Source: Streptomyces griseochromogenes
GTDB lineage: Bacteria; Actinomycetota; Actinomycetes; Streptomycetales; Streptomycetaceae
Direction: 5' to 3'
Assembly: GCF_001542625.1 (NCBI RefSeq)
Contig: NZ_CP016279.1
Span: forward strand, 2,914,001-2,978,000
DNA length: 64,000 nucleotides
Below the pieces are notes generated by a model. That model was not told the origin of the DNA. It was given only the letters and a program-made list of their open reading frames with translations, and searched no databases. Below, one piece after another: positions 24,691 to 32,689 of the stretch (positions are counted from its first letter, which is position 1; the number at the start of each line of letters is the position of its first letter). Position numbers and translations under genes: made by a program.

Positions 24691-25674
24691 ATGCCTGACG
24701 CACTGACCGTCGTCCGGATCGCCGGCGACGGCGTCGGTCCCGAACTCGTGGCCGCCGGCAGCGCGGTGATCGAGGCGCTGGGCGTGCCGGTCCGCTGGGT
24801 GGACGCCGTGGCGGGCTTCAACGCGATCGAGGAGCACGGGACGACGGCGCCGGAGTCCACCATCGCCGCGCTCCGTGAGCACCGGCTCGCCATCAAAGGT
24901 CCGTTCCACACGCCGAGCGGTGGCACCATCCGCAGCGCCAACCACTATCTGCGCCGCTCCCTCGACCTGTACGCGGCGCTGCGGCCGCTGCCCATCCTGC
25001 CCGGCAGGCCTCCTGTCCTGCTGGTGCGGGAGAACCTCGAGGACCTCTACGCCGCGGTGGAGTGGATGCCCGCGGCGGACGTCGCCCAGGCGGTCAAGAC
25101 GGCGACCCACGGGGGATGCGTCCGCATCACCCGCTACGCCTTCGAACTCGCCCGCAAGGAGAAGCGCGGCAGGGTCACGCTGGTGCACAAGGCCAACAAC
25201 CTCAAGCTGACCGAGGGAATGTTCCTGTCCGTCGCGAGAGAGGTGGCTCAGGAGTACCCGGACATCGAGTTCACGGACATGCTCTCCGACACCGCCGCCT
25301 CCACCATGGTGCTCGACCCGGGGGCGTTCGACGTCATCGTCACCTCGCACACCATCGGGGACATCCTGAGCAACCTCGGCGCGGCGCTCGCCGGCAGCCT
25401 CGGCCTGGTGGGCAGCCTCGACAGCAGTGGTGACGTCCACGTCGCCGAGGCCTCGCACGGCTCGGCCGACGAACTGGCCGGCAAGGACCAGGTCAATCCG
25501 GTGGCCTTCCTGCGCGGCGTGGTCCTGCTCCTCGGCGCGATCGGGCTCGACGACGAGCGGCACCGGCTGGAGCGGGCGCTCGACCAGTGGTCGGAATCTG
25601 GTGTTCGAACCGTCGACCTCGGCGGAGCCGCCACGACGGCGGATGTCGTCGGCACCATCTGCGGACTGCTGTGA
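24691..25674 (+). CDS. Isocitrate/isopropylmalate-dehydrogenase-family enzyme, probable 3-phosphonomethylmalate dehydrogenase
   Basis: This 327-aa member of the beta-decarboxylating dehydrogenase family has IAGDGVGPELV at the N-terminus, KGPFHTPSGG near residue 70, the substrate-Arg stretch LRRSLDLYAALRPL, RENLEDLY near 113, KANNLKLTEGMF near 165, SHTIGDILSNLGAALAGSLGL near 215 and the NAD-site HGSADELAGKDQVNP. It should oxidatively decarboxylate 3-phosphonomethylmalate to 2-oxo-4-phosphonobutyrate, as FrbB does in FR900098 biosynthesis. The usual SDxxA metal motif is SDTAAS here. The gene begins 6 bp after the kinase-like gene. Confidence 0.9.
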   Translation: MPDALTVVRIAGDGVGPELVAAGSAVIEALGVPVRWVDAVAGFNAIEEHGTTAPESTIAALREHRLAIKGPFHTPSGGTIRSANHYLRRSLDLYAALRPLPILPGRPPVLLVRENLEDLYAAVEWMPAADVAQAVKTATHGGCVRITRYAFELARKEKRGRVTLVHKANNLKLTEGMFLSVAREVAQEYPDIEFTDMLSDTAASTMVLDPGAFDVIVTSHTIGDILSNLGAALAGSLGLVGSLDSSGDVHVAEASHGSADELAGKDQVNPVAFLRGVVLLLGAIGLDDERHRLERALDQWSESGVRTVDLGGAATTADVVGTICGLL

Positions 25675-25688
25675 GAGAAGGGGAAAGC

Positions 25689-26375
25689 ATGACCGGCACG
25701 GTGCAGCTGGCGCTGGAGGGCGGGTCGTCGCTCGCCGGGGCACTGACGCGTGCCGCGCGGCACCACGGACACGAACTCACGCACGGCCCGTCCGGCGCCG
25801 AACCGGCGACGGACGTCCGGCTGACGTGCCGGCGGGACGGACAGACGGCCGCGGCCGTGCCGCTGGAGCCCGACGACCGGCTCGGGCGGGCGATCGCCGA
25901 AGAGGCGCTGCGGCACATCATGCGGATGTGGCCCTGCGGTGAGGCCTCGGCCGTGGTGCTGGCCCCCGCCGGGGGAGCAGCCGGTCCGGCCGCCGCGGGA
26001 CCGGTGGACGCGATCACGGTGGGCGGCCCCTGGGTGGTCGAGGAGTCCGGCGCGCACTGCCTGGTCCGGATGCTGACGGCACAGCAGACCCGGTGCTGGC
26101 TGGTGTCCTACGCCTGTGAGAGCGCGCGCGAGGAAGGTCCGGGCCCGCAGGACCCCGGCATCGAGGTCGTGCCCTCCTGGATCGCCCGGGACACCGCCAG
26201 GTTGTGCGAGTACATGCACGACCGCGGAGCGGCCGACGACTGGTCCGAGCCGCTGCAGCTGGGAGCGCCGCAATCCGGGCCGGGTCGCCGGGTGGAAAGG
26301 CTGTTCGCGTTCACCGAGGCGGCGTACGCACGGCGGTTGGTCGCGTCGCTCCTGTCGGAAGCGAGGAGGGCATGA
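25689..26375 (+). CDS. Unknown cluster protein (228 aa)
   Basis: I recognise no family. The start ATG is preceded by GAAGGGGAAAG. The product is soluble and Ala/Gly-rich. It contains a hydrophobic helix around EEALRHIMRMW, a strand-like VDAITVGGPWVVEES, AQQTRCWLVSYACESAREE, and a C-terminal amphipathic helix (RVERLFAFTEAAYARRLVASLL). It has no obvious nucleotide- or metal-binding motif. It ends in an ATGA overlap with the type II GAPDH gene and sits between two catalytic genes of the operon, so a biosynthetic or chaperone role is more likely than a chance ORF. Confidence 0.75.
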   Translation: MTGTVQLALEGGSSLAGALTRAARHHGHELTHGPSGAEPATDVRLTCRRDGQTAAAVPLEPDDRLGRAIAEEALRHIMRMWPCGEASAVVLAPAGGAAGPAAAGPVDAITVGGPWVVEESGAHCLVRMLTAQQTRCWLVSYACESAREEGPGPQDPGIEVVPSWIARDTARLCEYMHDRGAADDWSEPLQLGAPQSGPGRRVERLFAFTEAAYARRLVASLLSEARRA

Positions 26376-27418
26376 CGGCTGTCGCCGTAGTGGGCGCCGG
26401 AATCATCGGCAAGAGGCTGGCCGCGGCACTGTCCGCACCCGCCGGGGAACAGGACACGTACGCGCCTCGCCTCGCCGGCATCGCTCTGCGCGGGCCCAAC
26501 ATATTCGCCACGGCCCGGCCCGAGCTGCCGGTGTTCGCCGCCGATGCACGCGCCGCGGAGCGTCTGCGAGAGGTGGGGACCGAGCCGAAGGGTGACCTGG
26601 ACCAACTCCTGGCGTCCGCGGACATCGTCGTGGACTGCGGTCCTTCCCGCACCGGCGCCGGACGCTCCGAGGTCTACGCGGCACACGGCGTACGGGCCGT
26701 CTTCTGCGGCGGGGAACGCGACGCTCGCCTCGGACCGCTGATCCACAGCGCCCTGAACCCCCAGGTCGCCGCCCGGCCCGGCGGTCTGCGTGTGCTCAGT
26801 TGCAACACCACGGCACTGGCCCGGGTACTGGCCGGGATCGGGCCGGACGACGTCCGGACGCTCGATGCGACGATCCTGCGCTGCAGCACGGACACCGACA
26901 AGGCCACGAAGGGAATCACCAACGGCGCCGTCCTCGCACGGGACCCCTCCCACCACGCCGCCGACCTCCGCGCGGTCGCGCCGGGCCCGACCGTTCGCAC
27001 CGCCGCGGCCACGGTGCCCATGACCGCGGGGCACTTCCTCCACGTCCGGCTCACCCTGCGCGCGGGCCTCGGCGCCGCCGAAGGACTGGACCGGCTCCGT
27101 CGTGCCGAACGGGTCGATGTCCTGGCCGGCGAGGAGCCGGTGCACACCGCGCAGCTGAAGGAGCGTTCCGAGGCGCCCTGGCACGACCGGTACGACGTGC
27201 AGATCGTCCCCATCGGGCAGCCGGGAAAGGACCGTCTGGAGTTCTGGCTGTCGCTGGACAACCAGGCCATCACCATCCCGGAGACGCTCGACGCCATCCA
27301 GCTGGCCGCGCCCGGCGGCACCGCGCGGCAGGCGCGACTGACGTCCGACCGCATGCTGCGCACACGCTCGACAGCGCACCACTCCCTTCACCCGACGTCG
27401 GACGGAGGACCCCGATGA
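26372..27418 (+). CDS. Type II (archaeal-type) glyceraldehyde-3-phosphate dehydrogenase homologue
   Basis: This 348-aa protein has an N-terminal Rossmann motif VAVVGAGIIGKRLA, the active-site motif SCNTTALARVL near residue 142 (type II GAPDHs have CNTT with the catalytic Cys), and a downstream TAGHFLHVRLTLR that matches their substrate-binding His region. Type II GAPDHs are usual in archaea and rare in Streptomyces, where housekeeping Gap is type I. The reaction is reversible interconversion of an acyl phosphate and an aldehyde. Next to a kinase-like gene and a route to 2-oxo-4-phosphonobutyrate, it could make the aldehyde isostere of glyceraldehyde 3-phosphate. Resistance through an insensitive GAPDH is the alternative. 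Both ends have 4-nt overlaps. Confidence 0.88.
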   Translation: MTAVAVVGAGIIGKRLAAALSAPAGEQDTYAPRLAGIALRGPNIFATARPELPVFAADARAAERLREVGTEPKGDLDQLLASADIVVDCGPSRTGAGRSEVYAAHGVRAVFCGGERDARLGPLIHSALNPQVAARPGGLRVLSCNTTALARVLAGIGPDDVRTLDATILRCSTDTDKATKGITNGAVLARDPSHHAADLRAVAPGPTVRTAAATVPMTAGHFLHVRLTLRAGLGAAEGLDRLRRAERVDVLAGEEPVHTAQLKERSEAPWHDRYDVQIVPIGQPGKDRLEFWLSLDNQAITIPETLDAIQLAAPGGTARQARLTSDRMLRTRSTAHHSLHPTSDGGPR

Positions 27419-28524
27419 CGCCCGCCCCTGTGCCCGTGGCCGTGGTCGGCGGCGGGCGGGTCGCCCGCGCCGTGCACATACCGCTGCTGCTGATGAAGCC
27501 CGCATCGTTCCGGCTGGTCGCGGTCGTCGAGACCGACCGGCACAAGGCCGCCTCGCTGAAGCGTGAGTACCCCGCGCTCGACGTGGTCACGGATCCGGGG
27601 GCCGCGTTCGCGGCGGGCGCCCGGTGCCTGATCTGCGCCACACCCTGGCCGACCCACCGGGACGTCGTGACCGAAGCCCTGCGGCAAGGGCTGCACGTCC
27701 TCACCGAGAAGCCGGTCAGCCTGGATCCTGCCGACATCGCGGCGCTGCTGGAGGCCGAGCGCTCCTCCGCCGGGAGGGTCACGGTCGGGTACATGAAGCG
27801 CCACGACCCGGCCGCCGCACGTTTCGTCGACGCGGTGTCCACGAGGATCCACCGCCTGCGCCGCGTCTCGGTCGACATCGTCGACCCCGACTCGCCGCGG
27901 CAGGTCGCCCATCGCATGGCCACCCCGCTGGAGCCCTCCGCCGTCACCCGGGCGGCCGCCGAGCAGACCGTGTCCGCTCTGCTCGCCGACGCCTCCGACG
28001 GGCAGCGCGCGGTCTACTCACGCGGGCTCGGAGGATCGCTGATCCACCAGATCAACCTGATCCACGCCGCGCTGTCCGGATCGCCGTACCGACTCCTGGG
28101 CCGCATCGGGCACAGCACCCACTGGGCGGGAGGGGCCGCGGTGTCCTGCGGATGGTGGCCGACCGACGACTTCGGCGTGCAGATGACCCATGTCCGTGCC
28201 CCTCTGGCACCCGGATACGTCGAGGTGATCGAGGCCGTGGCCGACGATTGCCGCCTCACTCTGCGGGCGCCCTCCCCCTATCTGCTGGAGCAGTCGATGA
28301 CGTTCACCGAGGAGAACTCCGGTGGCGTCCACACATGTCCGGGTCAGCCGCACCACAACGGTTTCGTGCGGCAGCTCGAAGCCTGGGGGGAGAGCCTCCG
28401 TACCGAGTCGCACACCCTGCCCGGGCTCGACGAGGCGCTGCTCGACCTGGAGGTGGTGCGCGAGGCCGCGCTCACGTCCAGTGGTGTCCCCGCTCTTGCG
28501 CAGGCGATCGAGGTGAGTTCATGA
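27415..28524 (+). CDS. GFO/IDH/MocA-family oxidoreductase
   Basis: This 369-aa protein has a Rossmann N-terminus (VAVVGGGRVARAVHIPLL), the conserved EKP motif (HVLTEKPVSLD near residue 96) and a C-terminal alpha/beta domain. GSLIHQINLIHAAL near residue 205 resembles the family's D/GxxxH segment. Members are NAD(P)-dependent dehydrogenases of sugars, inositols and related polyols. The start overlaps the GAPDH stop (ATGA). A ketone/alcohol interconversion on a phosphono-sugar or on 2-oxo-4-phosphonobutyrate is plausible; the substrate is not known. Confidence 0.88.
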   Translation: MTPAPVPVAVVGGGRVARAVHIPLLLMKPASFRLVAVVETDRHKAASLKREYPALDVVTDPGAAFAAGARCLICATPWPTHRDVVTEALRQGLHVLTEKPVSLDPADIAALLEAERSSAGRVTVGYMKRHDPAAARFVDAVSTRIHRLRRVSVDIVDPDSPRQVAHRMATPLEPSAVTRAAAEQTVSALLADASDGQRAVYSRGLGGSLIHQINLIHAALSGSPYRLLGRIGHSTHWAGGAAVSCGWWPTDDFGVQMTHVRAPLAPGYVEVIEAVADDCRLTLRAPSPYLLEQSMTFTEENSGGVHTCPGQPHHNGFVRQLEAWGESLRTESHTLPGLDEALLDLEVVREAALTSSGVPALAQAIEVSS

Positions 28525-30188
28525 CGGACATGACGGCAACCGCCGCAGCGGTGCGGGTGGAGATCGACGCCGGACTTGCGGAGCGCACCCGTCCGGTGCT
28601 GGAGGCCCTGATCCGGGCGGATGTGCCGACCGCGCTCATGGCCAAGGACCCGGGGGTGTGGGGCCCGAGCGCCCGGCCCGAGGCCGCCGGCCGGCTCGGC
28701 TGGGTGGACGCCGCGATCCCCGATCCGGACCTGCCCGGAGCCGTGCGGGCCCTGCGGGAACGGGTGACGGGCCTCGACCGCCTGGTACTGGTCGGCATCG
28801 GTGGCTCGTCGCTCGCGGCGGAGGTGGTCGCCGACGCGTTCGGGCACGAACTGACCGTGCTGGACACCACCGACTGCGACCAGGTCGCCGCGGTGCTGCG
28901 CGGACCGCTGGACCGGACGCTGATCGTGGTGGCCAGCAAGAGCGGTGAGACGGTCGAGACGAGGACCGTGTACGAGGTTCTGTGGGGGGCCATGTCGCGG
29001 GCCCATGGCGCTGCCGCGGCGGCAGGCCACTTCGTCGCGGTGACCGATCCGGGTTCGGTGCTCGGCCGTTCCGCCGCGGAGCGCGGCTTCCCGGCCTTCG
29101 TGGCCGATCCCACGGTGGGCGGCCGGTTCAGCGCCCTGACCGCCTTCGGCCTGGTGCCGGCCGGGTTGCTCGGCGCGGACGTCGCGGCCCTCGGCCAGGA
29201 CACGGCACAGCTCGCCCGCCCGCTCGGCCGGCCCGGGGAGAACCCCGGCCTGCTGCTCGGAGCCGCACTCGGCGCCGCCGCGCTCGACGGCAGGGACAAG
29301 CTGTACCTCCGACCGGCTCAGGGCTTCGCCCCGCTGTTCGGCGCCTGGGCCGAACAACTCGTCGCCGAGTCCACCGGAAAGGACGGCCGTGGCATTCTGC
29401 CGGTGGTCGACGCGGCCCTGCCCGAGCGGCCCGGCTCCGACACCGTGACCGGCCTGGTCGCCGGGTCGCCGGCGAGCCCCGCACCGGATGCCGACATCCG
29501 CACGTACGGCTCGCTGGGCTCCCAGTTCCTGCTGTGGGAGTACGCCACCGCGGTGGCCGGCCGGGTCTTGGGCATCAACCCGTTCGATCAGCCCAACGTC
29601 CAGGAGGCGAAGGACAAGACGCAGGCGATACTCGCCGGACGAGGGTCCGGCGCCGGTCTGAGCGGGCCCGATGTGCGGACCTTCACCGAAGGCGCCGTCG
29701 AGGTGGGCATCGATGAGCTCTCCGACCGCACCCTGAGCGGTGCCGGCACCCTGCGCGACATCATGAACGGGCTGGCGACGCTGCTGGGCCCGGACGGTTA
29801 CCTCGCGGTGACGGCCTACCTGAACCGCTACGAGGACGCCGAGGTCGCGGCCCTCCGCGAACTGCTGGCCCGCCGGACCGGCAGGGCCGTGACCTTCGGC
29901 TGGGGTCCCCGCTACCTTCACTCCAGCGGCCAGTACCACAAGGGAGGCCCGCAGCACGGGGTGTTCCTGATGATCACGGGCGAGGTCGAGGACGACATCC
30001 CCGTGCCCGGCAGTGCGCACACGCTGGCCACGATCCAGCGCGCCCAGGCCCGGGGTGACCTGGAGATCCTGCGCGGCCGCGGACGTCCGGTCGTGCGCAT
30101 CCACCTCAAGGAACGCCGGGAAGGCATCCGCCGGCTGCTCCAGGCGCTCACCGCGAGCGGTACCGAGAGGGCGGAGGCATCACGGTGA
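28521..30188 (+). CDS. pgi: Glucose-6-phosphate isomerase homologue
   Basis: This 555-aa protein has SIS-fold phosphosugar motifs VLVGIGGSSLAAEV near residue 95, VASKSGETVETRTVYEVLW near 137, TVGGRFSALTAFGL near 200, INPFDQPNVQEAKD near 352 and KGGPQHGVF near 473. These are the normal PGI signatures of the shorter actinobacterial type. It probably interconverts an aldose and a ketose phosphate. A second copy of a glycolytic gene embedded by ATGA and GTGA overlaps in a phosphonate operon suggests a dedicated role, perhaps isomerising a phosphonate isostere of hexose phosphate, or else self-protection. The N-terminus is well aligned with the ATG at 28521. Confidence 0.9.
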   Translation: MTDMTATAAAVRVEIDAGLAERTRPVLEALIRADVPTALMAKDPGVWGPSARPEAAGRLGWVDAAIPDPDLPGAVRALRERVTGLDRLVLVGIGGSSLAAEVVADAFGHELTVLDTTDCDQVAAVLRGPLDRTLIVVASKSGETVETRTVYEVLWGAMSRAHGAAAAAGHFVAVTDPGSVLGRSAAERGFPAFVADPTVGGRFSALTAFGLVPAGLLGADVAALGQDTAQLARPLGRPGENPGLLLGAALGAAALDGRDKLYLRPAQGFAPLFGAWAEQLVAESTGKDGRGILPVVDAALPERPGSDTVTGLVAGSPASPAPDADIRTYGSLGSQFLLWEYATAVAGRVLGINPFDQPNVQEAKDKTQAILAGRGSGAGLSGPDVRTFTEGAVEVGIDELSDRTLSGAGTLRDIMNGLATLLGPDGYLAVTAYLNRYEDAEVAALRELLARRTGRAVTFGWGPRYLHSSGQYHKGGPQHGVFLMITGEVEDDIPVPGSAHTLATIQRAQARGDLEILRGRGRPVVRIHLKERREGIRRLLQALTASGTERAEASR

Positions 30189-31141
30189 GCCCGCGCGATC
30201 TGCTGGTGGTCCTCGGGCCCGACGACCACCACCGGGACGCCGACGTCCCTGACCACGTCGACCGCGTCCATGCCGTACGGTCGGTCTTCCCCGACGGCGA
30301 GCAACTGATCACCGTCCCGGACCCGGAGGCCATCCGGGGACGGCATGTGCTGATCGCGCAGACGACGGCGCCGCCGCAGGACGTTCACCTCATGTCCGCC
30401 TGCCAGTTGACCTCGATCGCGGACGCGGCCGGAGCGGCGTCGATCACCTGTTTCCTGCCGTACCTGGGCTACCAGCGGCAGGACAGGGCCGATGGTCCGG
30501 GTCAGGCCCTCAGCGGTTCCCTCGTGCTGCGCCTGATCCGCAGCGCCGGAGCGGGCACGGTCCTGACCGTCGACCGGCACAGCACACCGCGGTGGGACGG
30601 CGGACCAGGGCTGCCGAAGGTGGTGAGCCTGAGCAGCGCCGGGCCCGCGGCAGCCGTGCTGAAGGGGCCGTTCGACTACGTCGTCGCCACGGATCGCGGG
30701 GGCAGCGGGCGCGCCGCACGGATCGGAGAGGCGCTCGGAGTGCCGACCGTCGCTCTCGGCAAGCTCAAGTCGCCGGAACGCGGCACCTACTACGAGAGCC
30801 TGCCCGACCAGTTGCGCGAACGCCGCCTGCTGGTCGTCGACGATGTGTGCACCTCGGGGTCGACCATACGGCCGCTGTGCGCCGACCTGGCGGCCATGGG
30901 TGCACAGCTCACGGTGTTCATCACACATGTGGTGCCGACTGCCGAGGGCCGGATCACCGCCATGGACGGCGTCGGCCGGTTCGTCTGCTCGGACAGCTGC
31001 GGCGATGCCTCGGCACCCGTCCGGCTCATGCCGTCGGCCGTCGAGCACTGGATCAGTTTCCTCACCCGGGACCCCGCCCCGACCGGCGGACCCGGCCTCG
31101 CCGCGGCACGCGGCGGACGCGACGCGAAAGGCGGCTGTTGA
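30185..31141 (+). CDS. Ribose-phosphate pyrophosphokinase (PRPP synthetase) homologue
   Basis: This 318-aa protein starts at GTG inside the pgi stop. Matches to the family include FLPYLGYQRQDR near residue 95 (ATP-binding), TVDRHST near 130 (TVDLH), VATDRGGSGRA near 163 (PDxGGxxRA) and the PRPP-binding loop LLVVDDVCTSGSTI near 220. The flexible loop Lys region reads KLKSPERG rather than the usual KRR pattern. The product would transfer pyrophosphate from ATP to C1 of ribose 5-phosphate or an analogue. No phosphoribosyltransferase was recognised in the cluster. It is clearly divergent from a housekeeping prs, and a modified substrate is likely. Confidence 0.85.
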   Translation: MSPRDLLVVLGPDDHHRDADVPDHVDRVHAVRSVFPDGEQLITVPDPEAIRGRHVLIAQTTAPPQDVHLMSACQLTSIADAAGAASITCFLPYLGYQRQDRADGPGQALSGSLVLRLIRSAGAGTVLTVDRHSTPRWDGGPGLPKVVSLSSAGPAAAVLKGPFDYVVATDRGGSGRAARIGEALGVPTVALGKLKSPERGTYYESLPDQLRERRLLVVDDVCTSGSTIRPLCADLAAMGAQLTVFITHVVPTAEGRITAMDGVGRFVCSDSCGDASAPVRLMPSAVEHWISFLTRDPAPTGGPGLAAARGGRDAKGGC

Positions 31142-31389
31142 TGGACCACCGGTGGATCCGTTCGCTGCTCGATGGGCTGGTCGAGGACCAGACCATCCAG
31201 ACGCTCTGCGACCGGTACGACGAGTACAAGGACGTGCCGTTGCGGCAGGTCGGACTCGAATCCGTACAGGTGATGGGGCTCGTGCTCAGAATGGAGTCGG
31301 AGTTCGGCAAGGAGATCGACTACGAGACCTTCGATCTCGCGGATGTGTCCACCCTGACCCGGGCCGCACGATACCTCGGAGTTGACTGA
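31141..31389 (+). CDS. Free-standing acyl/aminoacyl carrier protein
   Basis: This 82-aa acidic, helical protein has VGLESVQVMGLVLRMESEFG; the Ser in GLES (near residue 41) is the expected phosphopantetheine attachment site. EKEIDYETFDLADVSTL-like sequence downstream matches the helix II-III region of carrier proteins. The ATG overlaps the previous stop (TGATG). There is no ketosynthase or NRPS adenylation domain nearby; the next gene is a SerRS-like ligase that, in related systems, loads amino acids onto such carriers. Confidence 0.9.
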   Translation: MDHRWIRSLLDGLVEDQTIQTLCDRYDEYKDVPLRQVGLESVQVMGLVLRMESEFGKEIDYETFDLADVSTLTRAARYLGVD

Positions 31390-31393
31390 CCGG

Positions 31394-32689
31394 ATGGCCG
31401 CGACAAGGACGACCGTCAAGGCATCGGCCGGACAACAGGCTGTACGCGACACCCTGACGACGCAACTGCGCTTCCACTTCCCTGACATCACCGCGGTCGA
31501 GTTCCACGACGGCGAGATGGTGGTGCTGTCCGACGAGCCGGTGCCGCGGGAGAAGCTGGACCGCGCCGTCGTCCGGATCCTGGAGCGCTTCCGGGCGGTC
31601 CCTCGGGGGCTGCGGACCAAGACGCTGCTGGACACCGACGACCCGGCCTCGGTGGAGGACTGGCTCGTCCGCCCCGCCCGGTTCGCCCCGGACGTCATCG
31701 GCGATGCCGCCCATACGCTCGCCGCCGAGCTGCGCAGGGTTGCCGCCCGCACCGGACGCCGAGCCGTCCCCGGCCGCTCGGTCCCGGAGCGAGCGGGCAT
31801 CAACGTGTACGGGCACGAGACCGCCGCCCTGCTGGCAGCGCTCGACAGGTTCGGCGCCCGCTGCGTCGTGCAGGCCTATGACGCCGAGGAACTCCTCATC
31901 CCTTCGCTGATCCCCAGCTCGATCGTCGACCGCGCGGGGTATTTCGAGACGGGGTGCCAGCACCTGAGTTTCGTGGCGCCGGTGAGCAGTGATCCCGATC
32001 GGTTCGAGGAGTTCCTGCCGTTCTGGAGGTCCGCGGCCCGGGGCGACGGCCCGGACGGTGACCGTCGCGTCCTGGACTACCTCAAGACGCCCCGGGACCT
32101 GTTGAACCCTGCCGCCTGCCTGCACTGCTACCGGCTGCTGGAGGGCCAGACCTTCGGCGAGCAGGAGGTGTTGGTGATGAGCGTGGGCGGCTCGGTGTTC
32201 CGCGACGAGTCGGGGAACCTCAACAACGAGGAGCGCCTGTACGAGTTCAGGCTCCGGGAGGGCGTCGTGGTCGGCGGCACGGAGCCGGTGGCTCACATGC
32301 ACGCGGAGCTGCTGGATCTTCTGGCCCTCACCGGGCTCCTGCTCGGCCTGGACTTCACGCTCGAGACCGCGACGGACATGTTCTTCAACGACGGCGCCGG
32401 TGAGCAGCTGTTCTCGCAGCTGGTGTCGGACAGCAAGATCGAGCTGGCCGCCCGTTCGCACTCGCTCGGCCGCAAGGTGGCCGTCGCGTCGCTCAACAAG
32501 CATGGCAGCCACTTCTCCGACGCCTTCCGGATCCGGGACGAACGGGACCTGGCGGCATCGACGATGTGCGTCGGCTTCGGCGTCGACCGTCTTGCCTTCC
32601 TCCTGGCCGAACGCCACGGAACGGACCTGGAGGCTCTCGCGGCGACGGTGTCGGCGAACGCCGAGCGGATCGCGCGGGTGCGGGCGTGA
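31394..32689 (+). CDS. Class-II aminoacyl-tRNA-synthetase-like amino acid:carrier-protein ligase
   Basis: This 431-aa protein resembles the truncated SerRS homologues that aminoacylate carrier proteins rather than tRNA. It has LNPAACLHCYRLLEG near residue 235 (zinc/substrate Cys region), a motif-2-like segment FRDESGNLNNEERLYEFRLRE near 277, and a motif-3-like segment CVGFGVDRLAFLL near 397. The N-terminal tRNA-binding coiled coil of SerRS is absent. It lies 4 bp after the carrier-protein gene, the arrangement known for amino acid:[carrier protein] ligases. Expected reaction: ATP-dependent activation of a small amino acid and transfer to phosphopantetheine. ATG 31394 is preferred to TTG 31382 because GGAG is well spaced. 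Confidence 0.88.
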   Translation: MAATRTTVKASAGQQAVRDTLTTQLRFHFPDITAVEFHDGEMVVLSDEPVPREKLDRAVVRILERFRAVPRGLRTKTLLDTDDPASVEDWLVRPARFAPDVIGDAAHTLAAELRRVAARTGRRAVPGRSVPERAGINVYGHETAALLAALDRFGARCVVQAYDAEELLIPSLIPSSIVDRAGYFETGCQHLSFVAPVSSDPDRFEEFLPFWRSAARGDGPDGDRRVLDYLKTPRDLLNPAACLHCYRLLEGQTFGEQEVLVMSVGGSVFRDESGNLNNEERLYEFRLREGVVVGGTEPVAHMHAELLDLLALTGLLLGLDFTLETATDMFFNDGAGEQLFSQLVSDSKIELAARSHSLGRKVAVASLNKHGSHFSDAFRIRDERDLAASTMCVGFGVDRLAFLLAERHGTDLEALAATVSANAERIARVRA

